From Plecoglossus altivelis (Eukaryota; Chordata; Actinopteri; Osmeriformes; Plecoglossidae), in contig BROE01000016.1 in the NCBI GenBank assembly GCA_036571765.1, positions 14,447,955 to 14,511,954 on the forward strand: DNA of 64,000 bases, written 5' to 3'. Below, one piece after another: positions 49,278 to 60,288 of the stretch (within the stretch, counting starts at the first letter, position 1; each line of letters opens with the position of its first letter). The translations under genes were made by a program, and so were the position numbers. The notes under the pieces are model-generated. The model did no database searches and was not told where the DNA came from. It was given only the letters and a program-made list of their open reading frames with translations.

Positions 49278-50207
49278 TCTCCTCTGTATCTTTCCATTGA
49301 GAGGTTTAAGAGTTCAGGAGGGCATGGCGGATCTTCTGCCAGAGAGAGGGCTCATCCTCATGCTCAGAGAAGATAAGAGAGTAGGGGTAGACCAAGCCAA
49401 GCCTCTGCCTGTGTGGACTGGATGAGCCTGGATAGAAACACGCAGGCAGGTAGGTCATCGGTAACTCCGAGGGTGAACCCGAGAGCGGTGCTGTCTGCTG
49501 GTGAGCGCACGTGCCACAAGGTGGGATAAAGGCGTAAAGAATATAGCATACACAGCCCAGCTGTTAACACACAGCAGCCTGCCTGACATAATCTTAATTA
49601 AAATCTCCCGCTAGTCGCATTTCCCCCCTCAGCGTGCAGGGATGTGCAAGTGTGACCACACGAGTGTGTGTGTGTGTGTGCACCACTCCGACTGTGAGAG
49701 TATGTACGTAGATGTGTATGTGGGAGTGTGTACATGAGTGTGAGTGAGAGAGACACACACACAGAGAAAAGAGAGAGAGAGAGAGAGAGAGAGAACCAAC
49801 ATGTTCATCTGCAGTGGGTGCAGCCTTTTGCTGCAGAGGAGCTGCCTCTAGCCAGCCTCTCCTCTGTCTGATTAGGCATGTGAGGCTTTGGGGCTGCAGC
49901 AATGAAACTCTAGCTGACAGCTATCTTGATATGCTTTGTATCCTCCCTAGACACACACACGCACACAGAACACACACCTCAACCTTATTACGAAACAACC
50001 CTGCATGCTAAGCAGCAATCCCTTGGTCCATCACAGCACCTGACAGAAAGTGGAAATGATTCAAATGAATATCAATTCATTCCAATGAGCGGTGATCCCA
50101 GCTTTACTTTAAACAATTACTCAGCTAAAAGCCTTCACGCTCACAAATGGCTTCAGATTGAAGCAAAAAATCCAATTAGGTAGAATGTGCTGGGGAAAGA
50201 GAAGAGG
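49278..50207. other. Non-coding with GT/GA simple repeats
   Basis: Simple repeats at 49662-49681 (GT) and 49766-49793 (GA). The rest is unique with no supported gene. Confidence 0.6.
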
Positions 50208-50475
50208 GCGGGGGGGGTGCCCAGGTATTCGTTCCGGAAAGTGCTCCCGCTCTTTCCCCCCCTAAACGTCCGCAAGCGTTCTGCGCCGCTGCGTCGGTGC
50301 TCTCAGCGGTAGCTCAGTGTCTTTACTTGGATCTCATTTGTCTGCGAGCGGTGGAGAGCGTCAGAAGTGTAATGTGTAAATCCCGCAGGGACGATCTTAA
50401 ATCGGCAAAACACGCTCTCGTTCTTAAACAGGAAGTCCAAAGCCTGTCTAATAGAACACGGGGCTGCGCAGGCTT
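50208..50475. promoter_or_regulatory. CpG-rich patch, possible promoter
   Basis: Dense CpGs (ATTCGTTCCGG, AAACGTCCGCAAGCG, GCGCCGCTGCGTCGGTG, TCTGCGAGCGGTGG, CACGCTCTCG) stand out from flanking AT-rich DNA, as in unmethylated CpG islands. No exon can be assigned to it. Confidence 0.3.
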
Positions 50476-50890
50476 CTGGTGTTAAATAAAAACAGGTTGT
50501 CGTTTCAGAGAGAGGAGTTTAACAGCGCTCCGAGTGTACACATGTTCCAAGAGTTGTGGCGGATGAGGTGTGACCACACGCAAACATGAGCATGCACAGC
50601 CCAACGCACGCACGCCAACGCCTGTCACAGCTAACCATCCACATGAAGCAACTGCACTTTGATTATACTGCCTGACTTTGCAGACCGCCAGCATTTGATA
50701 ATGGGCATGCAGCGTGGAATTACACAGAAGCCCACCGAATCAATTACAAGTCTAGTGGTGTGTGGTCTGTTCAAACAGCACTGCGTGTGTCCTAATCCTT
50801 AAAGGAAGATCACCTTGTATTCCCTGTGTGAGTTAGAGACTAGTCTTTTTCAAACCATTACAAACGTTGCTGATTAGGTGTTGCCAGCAT
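50476..50890. other. Non-coding, nothing recognised
   Basis: Unique sequence. Confidence 0.6.
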
Positions 50891-50993
50891 TCACTCATTC
50901 TTTCTCTCTCGCTCGCTCACTCGCTCTCTCACTCTCTCTGTCTCTCTCTCTCTCTCTCACTCACTCAGTCACACACACACACACACACACTCG
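50891..50993. repeat. (CT)n/(CA)n microsatellite
   Basis: Imperfect CTCT/CTCGCTCA tract followed by a CA run. Confidence 0.9.
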
Positions 50994-52389
50994 AAGCACC
51001 TGTGCCTCTGGTCTTGCAGATAAGATATGCCAAGCGCTTCAGGGCCGAGGTAAAGCGTCAGGTGACGACCCCTCATCACCTCCTAGATGCCTATAGGGCA
51101 TCCTGCGGCAACTCGCTTTTTCACTTCCTTCATCTGTTCTGCGTTTGTTTGTTCATTGTCACGGTGCTTTTGTTGTGGTTGTCGCCCTCCTTGTCTCGTA
51201 TTCACCAGAGAGTAACGGGTCTCTTGGAACGAGACAAGTTATAGATTCAGTTGCCAAACATTCCTTTAACTAGGATTTCTCAAAACTCACTCAACAAGCT
51301 TTAAAAGCGGTAAACACCAATTACATGAGAATACATAAAGATCAACAAAACTCCAGAAGTAAATGCATGAAACCTAATCCAAACACTCTGTTTCTCTCTC
51401 TGCTCAGCTGAGCCACTACAACAGGCCCTGCTAAGGCTGCTGGGAGTTGATGTGCCCAAGAGTCAAGGGCCAAGAAAGTATAGCTTGGGACCAAACTGGG
51501 ACCAAACTGTCAAATCAAGGCCAACGTTTAAAAGATCTGTATTATTGGCCAACTAAGGGATACATGCCGAGAATCTAATGTCACTCATTCCGGTCATAAA
51601 AGAGGATTATGGACGCAAATCAGTGACATAATGTTTTGAACTTTTAAAGGCAATGAGTACTTCAACTTTGACATTTTGGATTCTTTTTTTTAAAACTTTG
51701 AAATAAATTCAGATATCAAATTTAAAAAGGTGAATTCAAACCAACAGATTCAGCATGCATACATGCATATGGTCATTCAAGCCCTGCCTGGGGTCTGAGA
51801 ACAGAGCTGCTGTCAGTGCCAAGAAACACCTGTGTTCTTTGGTGGGAGAAAAAAATACAACCTGAACTTTCGGGATGTGAATTTCACCCTTTCAAATTTG
51901 AGCATCATGAATTTTGTTTCATATGAATTTCGGAAGTTTTAATTAAAAAAAATATGAATGTGACTGTTCAAATTAGAGTAAAACCAAAACATTTGGTGGT
52001 GTTTAAGTATCAATATGAAGTATTTAATGGCTTTTAAAATTCAAAGCATTATGTCACTGATTTACTGTCATAAGGAAAGTGAGATTGTATGGGCAGGGAT
52101 TTGAAATGACTGCCAATAGCATGTAAACAATGACCTTTCTCTTCTATTGCATTATTAACTGCCCAGTGTAATGACAGTGTAACTCAGTCAAAGACCTGGT
52201 GTTAAGCTCCTTACCTGAGAAAGAGAGTTCAATGAACCAATCACATTAACCTCTACACCGAATAAAAAATAAACATTAACTCTGTTTCTCTCTCAGTAAC
52301 TCTTCCCAAAGTGGAAATGTGCTTCTAATTGGAGAGGATTAATACACTCATCCATCACTGTGCCCAGCAAACAGCCCATTACCGGTCAC
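50994..52389. other. Non-coding, AT-rich in second half
   Basis: 51650-52080 is AT-rich (GAATTTC, AAATTT, TTTTAATT). At 51001-51050 a CTTGCAG acceptor-like and a GAG|GTAAAG donor-like site bracket only 10 codons; I do not call an exon. Confidence 0.55.
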
Positions 52390-52495
52390 TGTGTATGTGT
52401 GTGTTTATGTGTGTGTGCGTGTGGTTAATGTGTGCGTGTATGTGTGTGCGTTTAAATGTGTGTGTGTGCGTGTGGTTAATGTGTGGGTAATGACC
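52390..52495 (+). repeat. GT-rich repeat with internal duplication
   Basis: GTGTGCGTGTGGTTAATGTG occurs twice (about 52414 and 52467) inside GT-rich DNA, an imperfect 53-bp tandem duplication. Confidence 0.8.
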
Positions 52496-52706
52496 CTTGT
52501 TAGTAGTCTTCTCTGCTGGTCTATGTTTTACACCTTTCTTTCACCTGGACACTAACCTCTTCCCCCCTTCCCCCCTCACAAGCCTCTTGCCCCCAACACC
52601 CACACTCTCTCTCAATGCAATGACACTCCCACCTACCACCACAACCTCACCCGTATGTGAACATTTTCACCACCACACTCACCTCTCCCAGACTGCATAA
52701 GATGTT

Positions 52707-52825
52707 TATTGGTGCAGCAAGAAGATTCTTGGTTCGATTCTCCTATAGGGCGTCGTTCTGTGTTTAGGTGGGCTATCCTCCAGACCCTTTGTGGAGTTTC
52801 TCCCCTGAGCTCCCATTTCCTCTAG
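52707..52825 (+). mobile_element. Decayed SINE-like element with tRNA-like B box
   Basis: GTGCAGCAAGAAGATTCTTG then GTTCGATTCTCCTATAGGGC then TTCTGTGTTTAGGTGGGC, with CTATCCTCC and TGTGGAGTTTCTCCC after it. The GCAGCAAGAAGG-TC-GGGTTCGATTCCC...TTTCTGTGTGGAGTTT-TCTCC layout is that of a widespread teleost short interspersed element; here it is rearranged and incomplete. It is not a functional tRNA: no acceptor stem can be drawn. Confidence 0.55.
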
Positions 52826-52958
52826 ATTGCTCTCCAGCTCATGTCCCTGGCTGGGACACGGGTGAGCACTTGGTCATGGCCCCTGGTCGCATTGATATTG
52901 CTGCCGACTGCTCCAACAGGATGGGAAGATGAAGGAAATAACTTCTTCCATTTACATT

Positions 52959-52960
<2 letters not shown>

Positions 52961-53010
<50 letters not shown>

Positions 53011-53030
53011 CGAGTGTGTGTATTCTGGTG
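52961..53030 (+). repeat. (GT)n microsatellite
   Basis: GT run interrupted by two GCGAGT steps. Confidence 0.95.
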
Positions 53031-55377
53031 TCATCCCTTTCTGCACACGTCTTCTTCAAGTGGGTGTGCCATGATTAGCAGGTTGAAGAAACCAGGGAAA
53101 TCGCAATCCACACAAAGATTAAAGTCATATTCTTACGACCTTTTGCTCCTCCAAAGCTCTTAATTCAAAGGCTTTGGGCTTTTTAAAATATCAGGGGTTG
53201 ATCCCTTTCTAAGACCCTGGAGAGTGGCATTACAGCACCACCGCCTAAATGACCTCTCTCCCTGTCTGGGCGGCCTTTCCTGCCTGCGCAGGATGTGAGA
53301 TCACTCCACAGGCTGTTTAATCCCCCCTATATCAGTACATGTGCAGGTTTGAGCGCAGGGAGACCCCGCTAACATAAAAGGCTCTCTACATCATCTGTTC
53401 CTCCTGTTCTCCTCAGTCTAGACACCTGTCTGTTCTCTCTCATGACCGTACGTGCTCAATCCGCCGCTCCCCAGGAGATCTGTCCTCTCCTTCAGCTCTC
53501 GTCTTTGCTTCTTCCAGTCTTCTGTTTTCCTTCCTTCCGTTTGTGTTCGAGCCCTTCAGTGTCTTCTTCTCCTGCCAGAGATCTCTCCGTATCTCTCTCC
53601 ACAGCTCTCTCCGGCTCCTTTTGTAGTTTTTATAATCATCCCCTTGTTTCCTAAACCATTGAGTCTGATTGCTAATTCCATAGACCAACCATAAGAAATG
53701 CTGCAATACAAGAAAGAGTTGGCCTTAAAAAACAACTGTCGTTAAGATCAACCTGCCCAATTCAGCTTGACTGTAGGGCTTGATAGCGTGAGTCTGTTTG
53801 ATAGGGCCACATCACAGGCATGAATAGAGATGGCTGCGTGGACTACAGAGTGATTCAGTCCTGCCCTTTCATTTTACACCCATGACATTTTTCAGCTTAT
53901 TCTCCGTTTTCCTCAGGGCTACCCATTACAGCGACCAATCAAACAGCACTCCCCCGAGTCCTGATGCCTGCTTCAGTCACCTGGTTTACATGCGGCGCCG
54001 TGCAGCCACCAGCGAGGAGGAGGGACAGTGAGCGAGAGGGCAGAGGAAGCTGCAGGCTCCGTCTGAACATGATGATGGTGTGGCTCAGGGCGTGCTGCTA
54101 GCCGGCTGATCTGAGGCGGCTGTCAGTCTTCTGCGACGTCCGTTCTGATGCCCAACTTGCAGTAAGGGGCACGTTGGGAAAATGGTGGCTGTTTGTTCAG
54201 TCCCACTCGGTGTTTGCGTCTGGGTAGTTTGTCTGTGTGTGTGGGGAGGGGGTGGGGGGAGGAGAGGGAGATATGGTTTAAGCCACAGGCCATTCAGCAT
54301 GCTGTTCTGTATGATGTTGGAGCGGTTCTCCTCTGCAGGGGTGTGTGGTAGAGGGTGGGACCTCTGAAGCAAGTCCTCTCTTCGCCTGCCACCCTCCCAC
54401 AGAGCTGCGGTTCTCCGTCGCTGTGTCATCTCACCAAGAGGTCTACTACTATGACAGCCGCTGTAAAAATAAAGTCATTCAGACATCCTTACCAGCCCAG
54501 GGCACAAGCGTGGAGGCCATGGCTTCATCGTGTTAGTGGTTAGATTGTATGCATGCGGTCCCGCGTTCTGCGTGTGCATGTTCACAGGAGACGTAGCATA
54601 CCTTGTTTTAGTGCTTTCCCGCTGAGAGCTGTGTATCTTTTTGACGAGCGCACAAATCTTGAGCCTGGATGGCGACAGCATGTGGATGAGGGAAAACCCA
54701 ATCCATACATCCCACCTCCCCACTTAAGCCTCCATAATAGGGCGATAATGCTGCAAGGGCCGGCTCAGCCAATCGGAAAGGGCCCTGCAGATAGGAGGAC
54801 ATCCATCTAAGGAGCTCTGCTGCTTATTGATTTCCTTCGCCTACTCTTCCTCGCCTGCTCCCTGCTTCCCCCCTTTGCACACTTCAACTGCCCGAATGCC
54901 CCTGTCTCTTCCACTCATTGGCCAAACTGTCAGGCCTTCCTGTCGTGTCTTCCCCTTCAGAGGACTTGAATCCTGCATTCATTCAGAGAGTGGGACGTAG
55001 ATGCTCGCAGATCATGCGTTGCTAAGCACCTGCACTGTCTTTTGTCTTGTCACTGCGAGACGTTGTTCTGCTATGTGCAGTGTTTTGGCTGCATGTTAAA
55101 AGGTATGCTTTGAGCTTGGAATGATTCCTGTCCAATGGGAAGGTTGGGGGGGGGATGTTATATGCCATGCTATCTGCCTTGTTAAGCTATGTATTGCTAA
55201 ACTAGCTGCTAAGGCAGGGAGCTTATGGCTTTAGACATAACCACACTGCCAAAGACAAACATATTCTTTCATTGCCATAAATCGTTGAATCAAAATGTGA
55301 TTCTCTTGACAGAACCCACTTTACCTCTGTTTGACTTATTGCCACATCCAAATGGTTTCCTTGTTTTAATTCTACAG
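53031..55377. other. Non-coding, no recognised gene
   Basis: Unique sequence. 53440-53650 is pyrimidine-rich, which makes the minus strand encode a Lys/Arg/Glu-rich frame by composition. A CTCCCACAG acceptor-like site at 54402 precedes an open stretch of 44 codons containing QEVYYYDSRCK, without any family match. Confidence 0.55.
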
Positions 55378-55449
55378 CAATGGAGGAAAGTGAAATCTCA
55401 CAATCAAAAACACCCACGGATACAGACAGCGACACAGAAATTGTTCAGG
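55378..55449 (+). CDS. Unidentified exon-like segment with start codon
   Basis: I do not recognise the product. TTCCTTGTTTTAATTCTACAG ends at 55377 as a good acceptor. Two bases later an ATG in good context (AGCAATGG) opens MEESEISQSKTPTDTDSDTE then IVQ, and the segment ends at CAGG|GTGAGA (55450). The acidic, Ser/Thr-rich composition is unlike the purine repeat that follows. It could be a 5' coding exon of an unknown gene in the same direction as SH2D4B, 4.8 kb downstream. Codons after the donor run into a GA-rich repeat and are not believed. Confidence 0.25.
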
Positions 55450-55455
55450 GTGAGA

Positions 55456-55630
55456 GAAAAGCACAAGGAAAAGAGAGGGAGTGGAGAGAGAGAGAGAGAG
55501 CCAGAGAGAGAAAGACAGAGAGCCAGAGAGAGACAGAGCCAGAGAGAGAGAGAGACAGAGAAAGAGGGACAGAGCCAGAGAGAGAGACAGAGAGAGGCAT
55601 TTCAAGGCAGTCAGAAGCAGAGAGAAAAAT
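55456..55630 (+). repeat. GA-rich minisatellite (GAGCCAGAGAGAGA type)
   Basis: Repeated AGAGCCAGAGAGAGA and GACAGAG units. It gives Arg/Glu-rich frames on the plus strand and Leu/Ser-rich ones on the minus strand; these are artefacts. Confidence 0.9.
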
Positions 55631-56606
55631 CAAGAGGAGGATACGAAGGATGAGAGACAGATATCATTACTCAAACCCTGGCACCAGACTGTGACCAACC
55701 ACGGGTGCCAAGGAGCTCTCCGTCTCAGCCTTGGCCCTGATTGGTCCCAGTCAAGTGAAAAACTTGGTCATGACTGGCTTCTCTGCTGCTCGGAGATGCC
55801 GGCTCAACAATGCCCCCTTTTGTGGGGACACCCTCACTACGGCATGGCTCATCGCTTACCAATACTGCAGTGCTGCGTCGGAAATGAACTGTACCGCCCC
55901 GGGCTGTGAAACCAGCAGACACACAGTCTACAGCTGTATGGGGTGTGTTGACTACATCCGCTGTTCGCCCTAAGGTTGCGTTCTTTTCTCAGAGAGGAGC
56001 AAAAGTGCAGCTTTTATGGCCCACAACAAGCCTCTGTAAGTGCGTGTTTGTCCAACGCACGCAGGCGGCTTTTCAGCAACACACACTGGCAGGTGGAACA
56101 ATGGATTTGATTCACGACCCTTCTGTGGATGGAACCTGCCAGATGTCTACCACTAGGGGAGAAGACTGCACACTTCCAGGCCCCTACTCTGCCATAAATC
56201 AGAGGCGCCTAATGGTCCCTGTGCCACAGGCTTCAGGAGGACAGATGAAGGGGAGCGATGGGAGCGCCGCTTGAGATCTATCCCTGCAAACGAGGGGCTT
56301 GGCTCGCAGTTCTTTGCGTTAAGAACTGGGCTTGATGTGGACTGTGGCGGCCCACCAGACCAGTAATACCTCATCCATCGCTGGATGGAGAGTCTAGGGT
56401 GAGGGGCTTTGTGAGATGGATTAGACACGGTACCATCTCTCTCATGCGGACAAGGCTCATGTCGGGGAAACAAATGATTGAAAACTCCTTGATGGCTTAT
56501 TCAATGCCTTATTTGATGCCTGGATGTTTCATATTTGTGTTGTCATTTAGGTGCCACTGCATTTTAATTAGACAGCAAATGGGTAGTAACTCAATGAATT
56601 GACTGA
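55631..56606. other. Non-coding, nothing recognised
   Basis: Unique sequence. Frames of 100-120 codons are present on both strands without family resemblance. Confidence 0.5.
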
Positions 56607-56614
56607 ACTCTCTG

Positions 56615-56682
<68 letters not shown>
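56607..56682. repeat. (CT)n(CA)n microsatellite
   Basis: Short CT run then about 27 uninterrupted CA units. Confidence 0.97.
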
Positions 56683-57612
56683 CAGTCTACGAACTCGTTA
56701 AGGACTTGGCTGTCTAGCAGCAATGGAAGTGTTCCTCCACTTACAGAATGTGTCAGAGGTGTACTGAAGTGCACAGACGAAATGTTGTCTCTCTGTCAGC
56801 ATGTTACCAGATATTCCGAAAAGAGAAGACTCGAGGAAGGATGAATACATTGTGCCTATACAACTAACCTATAATTATAGCATGATGAGCGGAATGCAAA
56901 CAGGAATTAGCTTGATGTGAGGCGTTTGTTAGGATAATTGCCTCTCCAGTGAGAATCATATTTGCATTTAGTCAACAACACTGTCTAAGCTGCATGTTAA
57001 AAGAGATTCACTTTTCTTTCTTGTTCAATGTATTGTAAAACACAAACCCGTTGAGTTCTGGATTAAACTGTAGAGATGAATATGGATACATTATTTGTTA
57101 GTTTAATCAGTGTATGAGTGGCCTTTGCTGGAAATAAGAGAAGAGATGGTTGGGTTACTGGCAGGCATGGTTAGTGTTATTATTATTAGTTATTATTATT
57201 ACAACATTAATCTATCAATTGCACAAGAACACTTTTCCTGAATGCATTTCAAAGCAACGTTTTTCTCTATTTTATTCCTTGCATACATCCTTCCAACTCA
57301 CTGTAAGCTATTCTTGGCTCTAAATCAACCAACAATAAAAGCTTGTGATTTGACACAGAGCAGATGAATTGTTGTTTGTTTGAAGGAGAGAGAGAGAGAT
57401 AAAATAGAGCGAGAGATAAAAGGGAGAGAGAAAGGAGAGAAAAATCTGTCCCATAGGAAAGTGTGGATGACGAGACCCCAACCGAGAACATTTTGTTGGT
57501 CCACATGCTGAATGCTAAAATCTGTTAATACACACACACGCTTGGCGCACACACACGCGCGTGCGCGCACACACTCGCACACAGCTGAGATCCATGGCCA
57601 CCTGGTGTGTTT
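56683..57612. other. Non-coding with small simple repeats
   Basis: TTA-type repeat at 57176-57201, GA-rich 57385-57440, and CA/CGCG-rich 57530-57582. No gene seen. Confidence 0.6.
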
Positions 57613-57748
57613 CCTGCAGGTTTCACTTCCTGCAGGTCTCACTTCCTGCAGGTCTCACTTCCTGCAGGTCTCACTTCCTGCAGGTTTCACTTCCTGCAGG
57701 TCTCACTTCCTGCAGGTCTCACTTCCTGCAGGTCTCACTTCCTGCAGG
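57613..57748. repeat. 16-bp minisatellite with CCTGCAGG core, 9 copies
   Basis: CCTGCAGG starts at 57613, 57629, 57645, 57661, 57677, 57693, 57709, 57725 and 57741, exactly 16 bp apart. The unit is CCTGCAGGTCTCACTT, with TTTCACTT in three copies. The 8-bp core is a perfect palindrome. Confidence 0.98.
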
Positions 57749-59641
57749 GCTGTGAAGGTAGGACCACTCTGACTCATCTCATCTCATCCAGTAAATTGGT
57801 ACATGAATACCAAAGCGCACAGATAATCATATTTCTAACATGTCATCTTGGATTTAAACAAAAGTCAAAAAGTGGAAGATTCAATGTTTTCGAGCAGGGA
57901 AATATGCCATATTAAAGAAGATTACAAATAAAGTACATGTACTTGTTGTGGGGTTAAAGGACTCCATGACTCTGCAGATAGACGATGTAAGTAAACTCTT
58001 GCCTCAAGGGTTTCTAAAAGTTAAAAATCTTACGTCTAAGAAACAGAACCCCAAAACATAGCTTTCTAAGTTTTTTCCAGAGTCAATAATCCATACAAAA
58101 AGCAATTGCAGGCACAACAGAAAAATGGTTCAAAATGTTGCCTTGGAGATACAGTTCACAAAGTGTCAGCTGCAACACAAAGAAAGACTCAACTGCATCA
58201 ACTGACTTCTCTTTTGAAATCCAATCAAAGGCTGCATCGTAACGACACAATCGGCGAGTTTGTTCAACGAAGGCATTGCCTGTCAGTGGAGGCCAAGCAA
58301 AACACCCAGACGAGTAATGAGGCAAGCTGCCACGCTAACGATGAACCGCCAGGCTAATTAAATTGAGCTGTACTGCATATATGTTCATCAAAACTACTGC
58401 AAGAGATTAAACATTTCTAAAGAGCCTCTAGATCAGCAAGGGAACACAGACACACACAGATCTTCAGATCTTCAGAGCTACTTTACATGTTTTGATGGTA
58501 ATCGTAGCAGGCTCAGGTGATTCAGTAGTCAACCTACAGTCATAGAACCTACTGTTGACTCTCTTCTGTTCAGAAGTTGCACGGCTTATTTCCCTTGGAA
58601 AAGTGGGATTGTTTAGAGTGATGACTTGGGAGACTTGGGACTCAACTCGTGAAAAATGTGACGTACAGGAATGTGGAAAAAGCACTTTGATCGCATCGCA
58701 GGACATCCTTCACTACAACGTGGCAAAGGTAGGGAGGAAAAGGCATTGTTCACCTTTACTGTATACAAGTACACAACAAACACATACATCTATATACAGT
58801 TGTCCTTCCCACTGTATTAAAATTGTGTTCAGTTGTAAATGGATCTCATGTTAATAATGCAAGGCTTTTGAAGTCTATGTGTGCGTGTTACAGCAGCAGC
58901 AGCAAGCCTGAACTGGAGCAGAATGGCCACAGAGCATGAAATGAAAGCTGCAGTGACTGAGTCACTCAAGCCTTCCTCCAGGGATAGGTGAGGGGGGAGG
59001 GATTTGGGATGGAGAAAAAATCTCATGTAAAGTAAGTTTTGAGCCATTTAAATCGTTTTACGATGAAAAAATAAATGGGTTAATAAAAGACCATGCATCT
59101 CTATCGATCTGAGATCTGTTCCTTGCGTATTGAGAGAGAAAAAAACCCATCTGGAATGTGACTGGTTTCGTGACAGGTGGAGGGCCATTTTACATTCAAC
59201 TGGATCTCAGTGGGCATAATAGACACTGACAAACGACTGCATATAAAACAAGCCCCCGTACGCTCTGAAAAAGAGGGCACATTTAGATGGTTTTTTAAAC
59301 CTAGCTTGACTCACCTTGATCGTGCTATTTCAACAGCATTATCTGCTCACGATTAGCCTAGTCAGAATACATTACCTACAGAAATGTTAGCTTTTCTACC
59401 CTTAAATCATTTCTTAGTTTCCAGCACTGACCAAAGGGATAATTAGCATGCAAATATCGTTCCACGTTGACATTATGCGAAAGTACAAGGGCAAACCTTG
59501 CCACAAGCTGTTTTACAGTGAAAGATGGACAATGAAGACAAGAACCGCTGAAGCCTGAGGTTCCTTGTTTCCTACTCACAGTCTGCTCCCTCTAGAGACA
59601 TCACATGACACGCTAGGTAAAGAGATAGTCTGCACCCACCC
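57749..59641. other. Non-coding, nothing recognised
   Basis: Unique sequence, AT-leaning, with no supported exon. Confidence 0.6.
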
Positions 59642-59643
59642 CC

Positions 59644-59677
<34 letters not shown>

Positions 59678-59705
59678 CACACACACACACACAGCCCACA
59701 CACAC
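59642..59705. repeat. (CA)n microsatellite
   Basis: CA runs interrupted by CTA and GCC. Confidence 0.95.
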
Positions 59706-60103
59706 TACCCAGAGATCAGGTTCAACTATTTGCATCCGATACCATGTTGCTAGAGGAAGGACCTGTGTTAGTTTCTTGAGTTTGCTAACGGCTAATCTGC
59801 CACAGTCTGAAGGGCCGAGGGAAGTAGAACTGGGCTGGAATAATCTACAGCATCTCCAATTCCAAAAGAACATTCAAGAAATGGAACGAAACTGACTCAC
59901 AAAGGAGCCTGGAAATGGAATAGAGAAAAAAGGGGCTGAAATAATAGACACAGTTAAAAGAAAGGAAGTGAGAAAAATCGGAGGTGAGAAATAAGGAGAA
60001 CGAAACAGACCAGCTCCACAGAGGAGACTGGAAATGAGACTCTTTCTAAAGAGATAAAGACCTGGAGAGCTGGCAAGTATGGCTACGGTGCTTTTAGATC
60101 CTT
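59706..60103. other. Upstream region of SH2D4B
   Basis: Purine-rich unique sequence (59880-60060) leading to the presumed promoter. No exon of another gene was found, so the 5' neighbour of SH2D4B is not in view. Confidence 0.5.
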
Positions 60104-60118
60104 GTCAGCCAATCACAT
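60104..60118 (+). promoter_or_regulatory. CCAAT box (NF-Y type) upstream of SH2D4B
   Basis: A CAGCCAATCA motif (CCAAT at 60109-60113) matches the NF-Y consensus and lies about 180 bp before the start codon, where a proximal promoter would be expected. I see no clear TATA box after it. Initiation would then fall around 60160-60200. The assignment is inferred from motif and position only. Confidence 0.4.
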
Positions 60119-60154
60119 ATCAAAAAATCTATCTGAGAACGATAAGCTTCAACC

Positions 60155-60184
60155 ATGGTAGACGTTGACCGATGGGGTAACTGA
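60155..60184 (+). promoter_or_regulatory. Possible upstream ORF in SH2D4B 5' leader
   Basis: ATG at 60155 sits in a near-perfect initiation context (CAACCATGG) and opens a nine-codon frame (MVDVDRWGN) ending at TGA 60182-60184, 104 bp before the SH2D4B start. If transcription begins upstream of it, it would be expected to reduce translation of the main frame. Whether it is in the mRNA is unknown. A CTTTTCCTTGAGCTCAG sequence ending at 60202 also looks like a splice acceptor, which would exclude the uORF from a spliced leader. Confidence 0.3.
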
Positions 60185-60200
60185 ACTTTTCCTTGAGCTC

Positions 60201-60276
60201 AGACCAGACTGGACCCTACCGGACCATATCAGATCATAACAGACCAGACCGGCCCAGACCAGACCAGACCAGAGCC
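60201..60276 (+). repeat. AGACC-rich degenerate tandem repeat in SH2D4B leader
   Basis: About 75 bp built of imperfect 5-bp (G)ACCA/AGACC units, ending in a clean run of AGACCAGACCAGACC-type copies 13 bp before the start codon. It probably lies in the 5' untranslated region, so its length may vary between alleles. Confidence 0.7.
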
Positions 60277-60288
60277 TGTGTAGCCAAG

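Noticed and set aside
53440..53706. Lys/Arg/Glu-rich minus-strand frame of 88 codons
   Set aside because: The plus strand is pyrimidine-rich, so a charged frame is expected by composition; no splice support.
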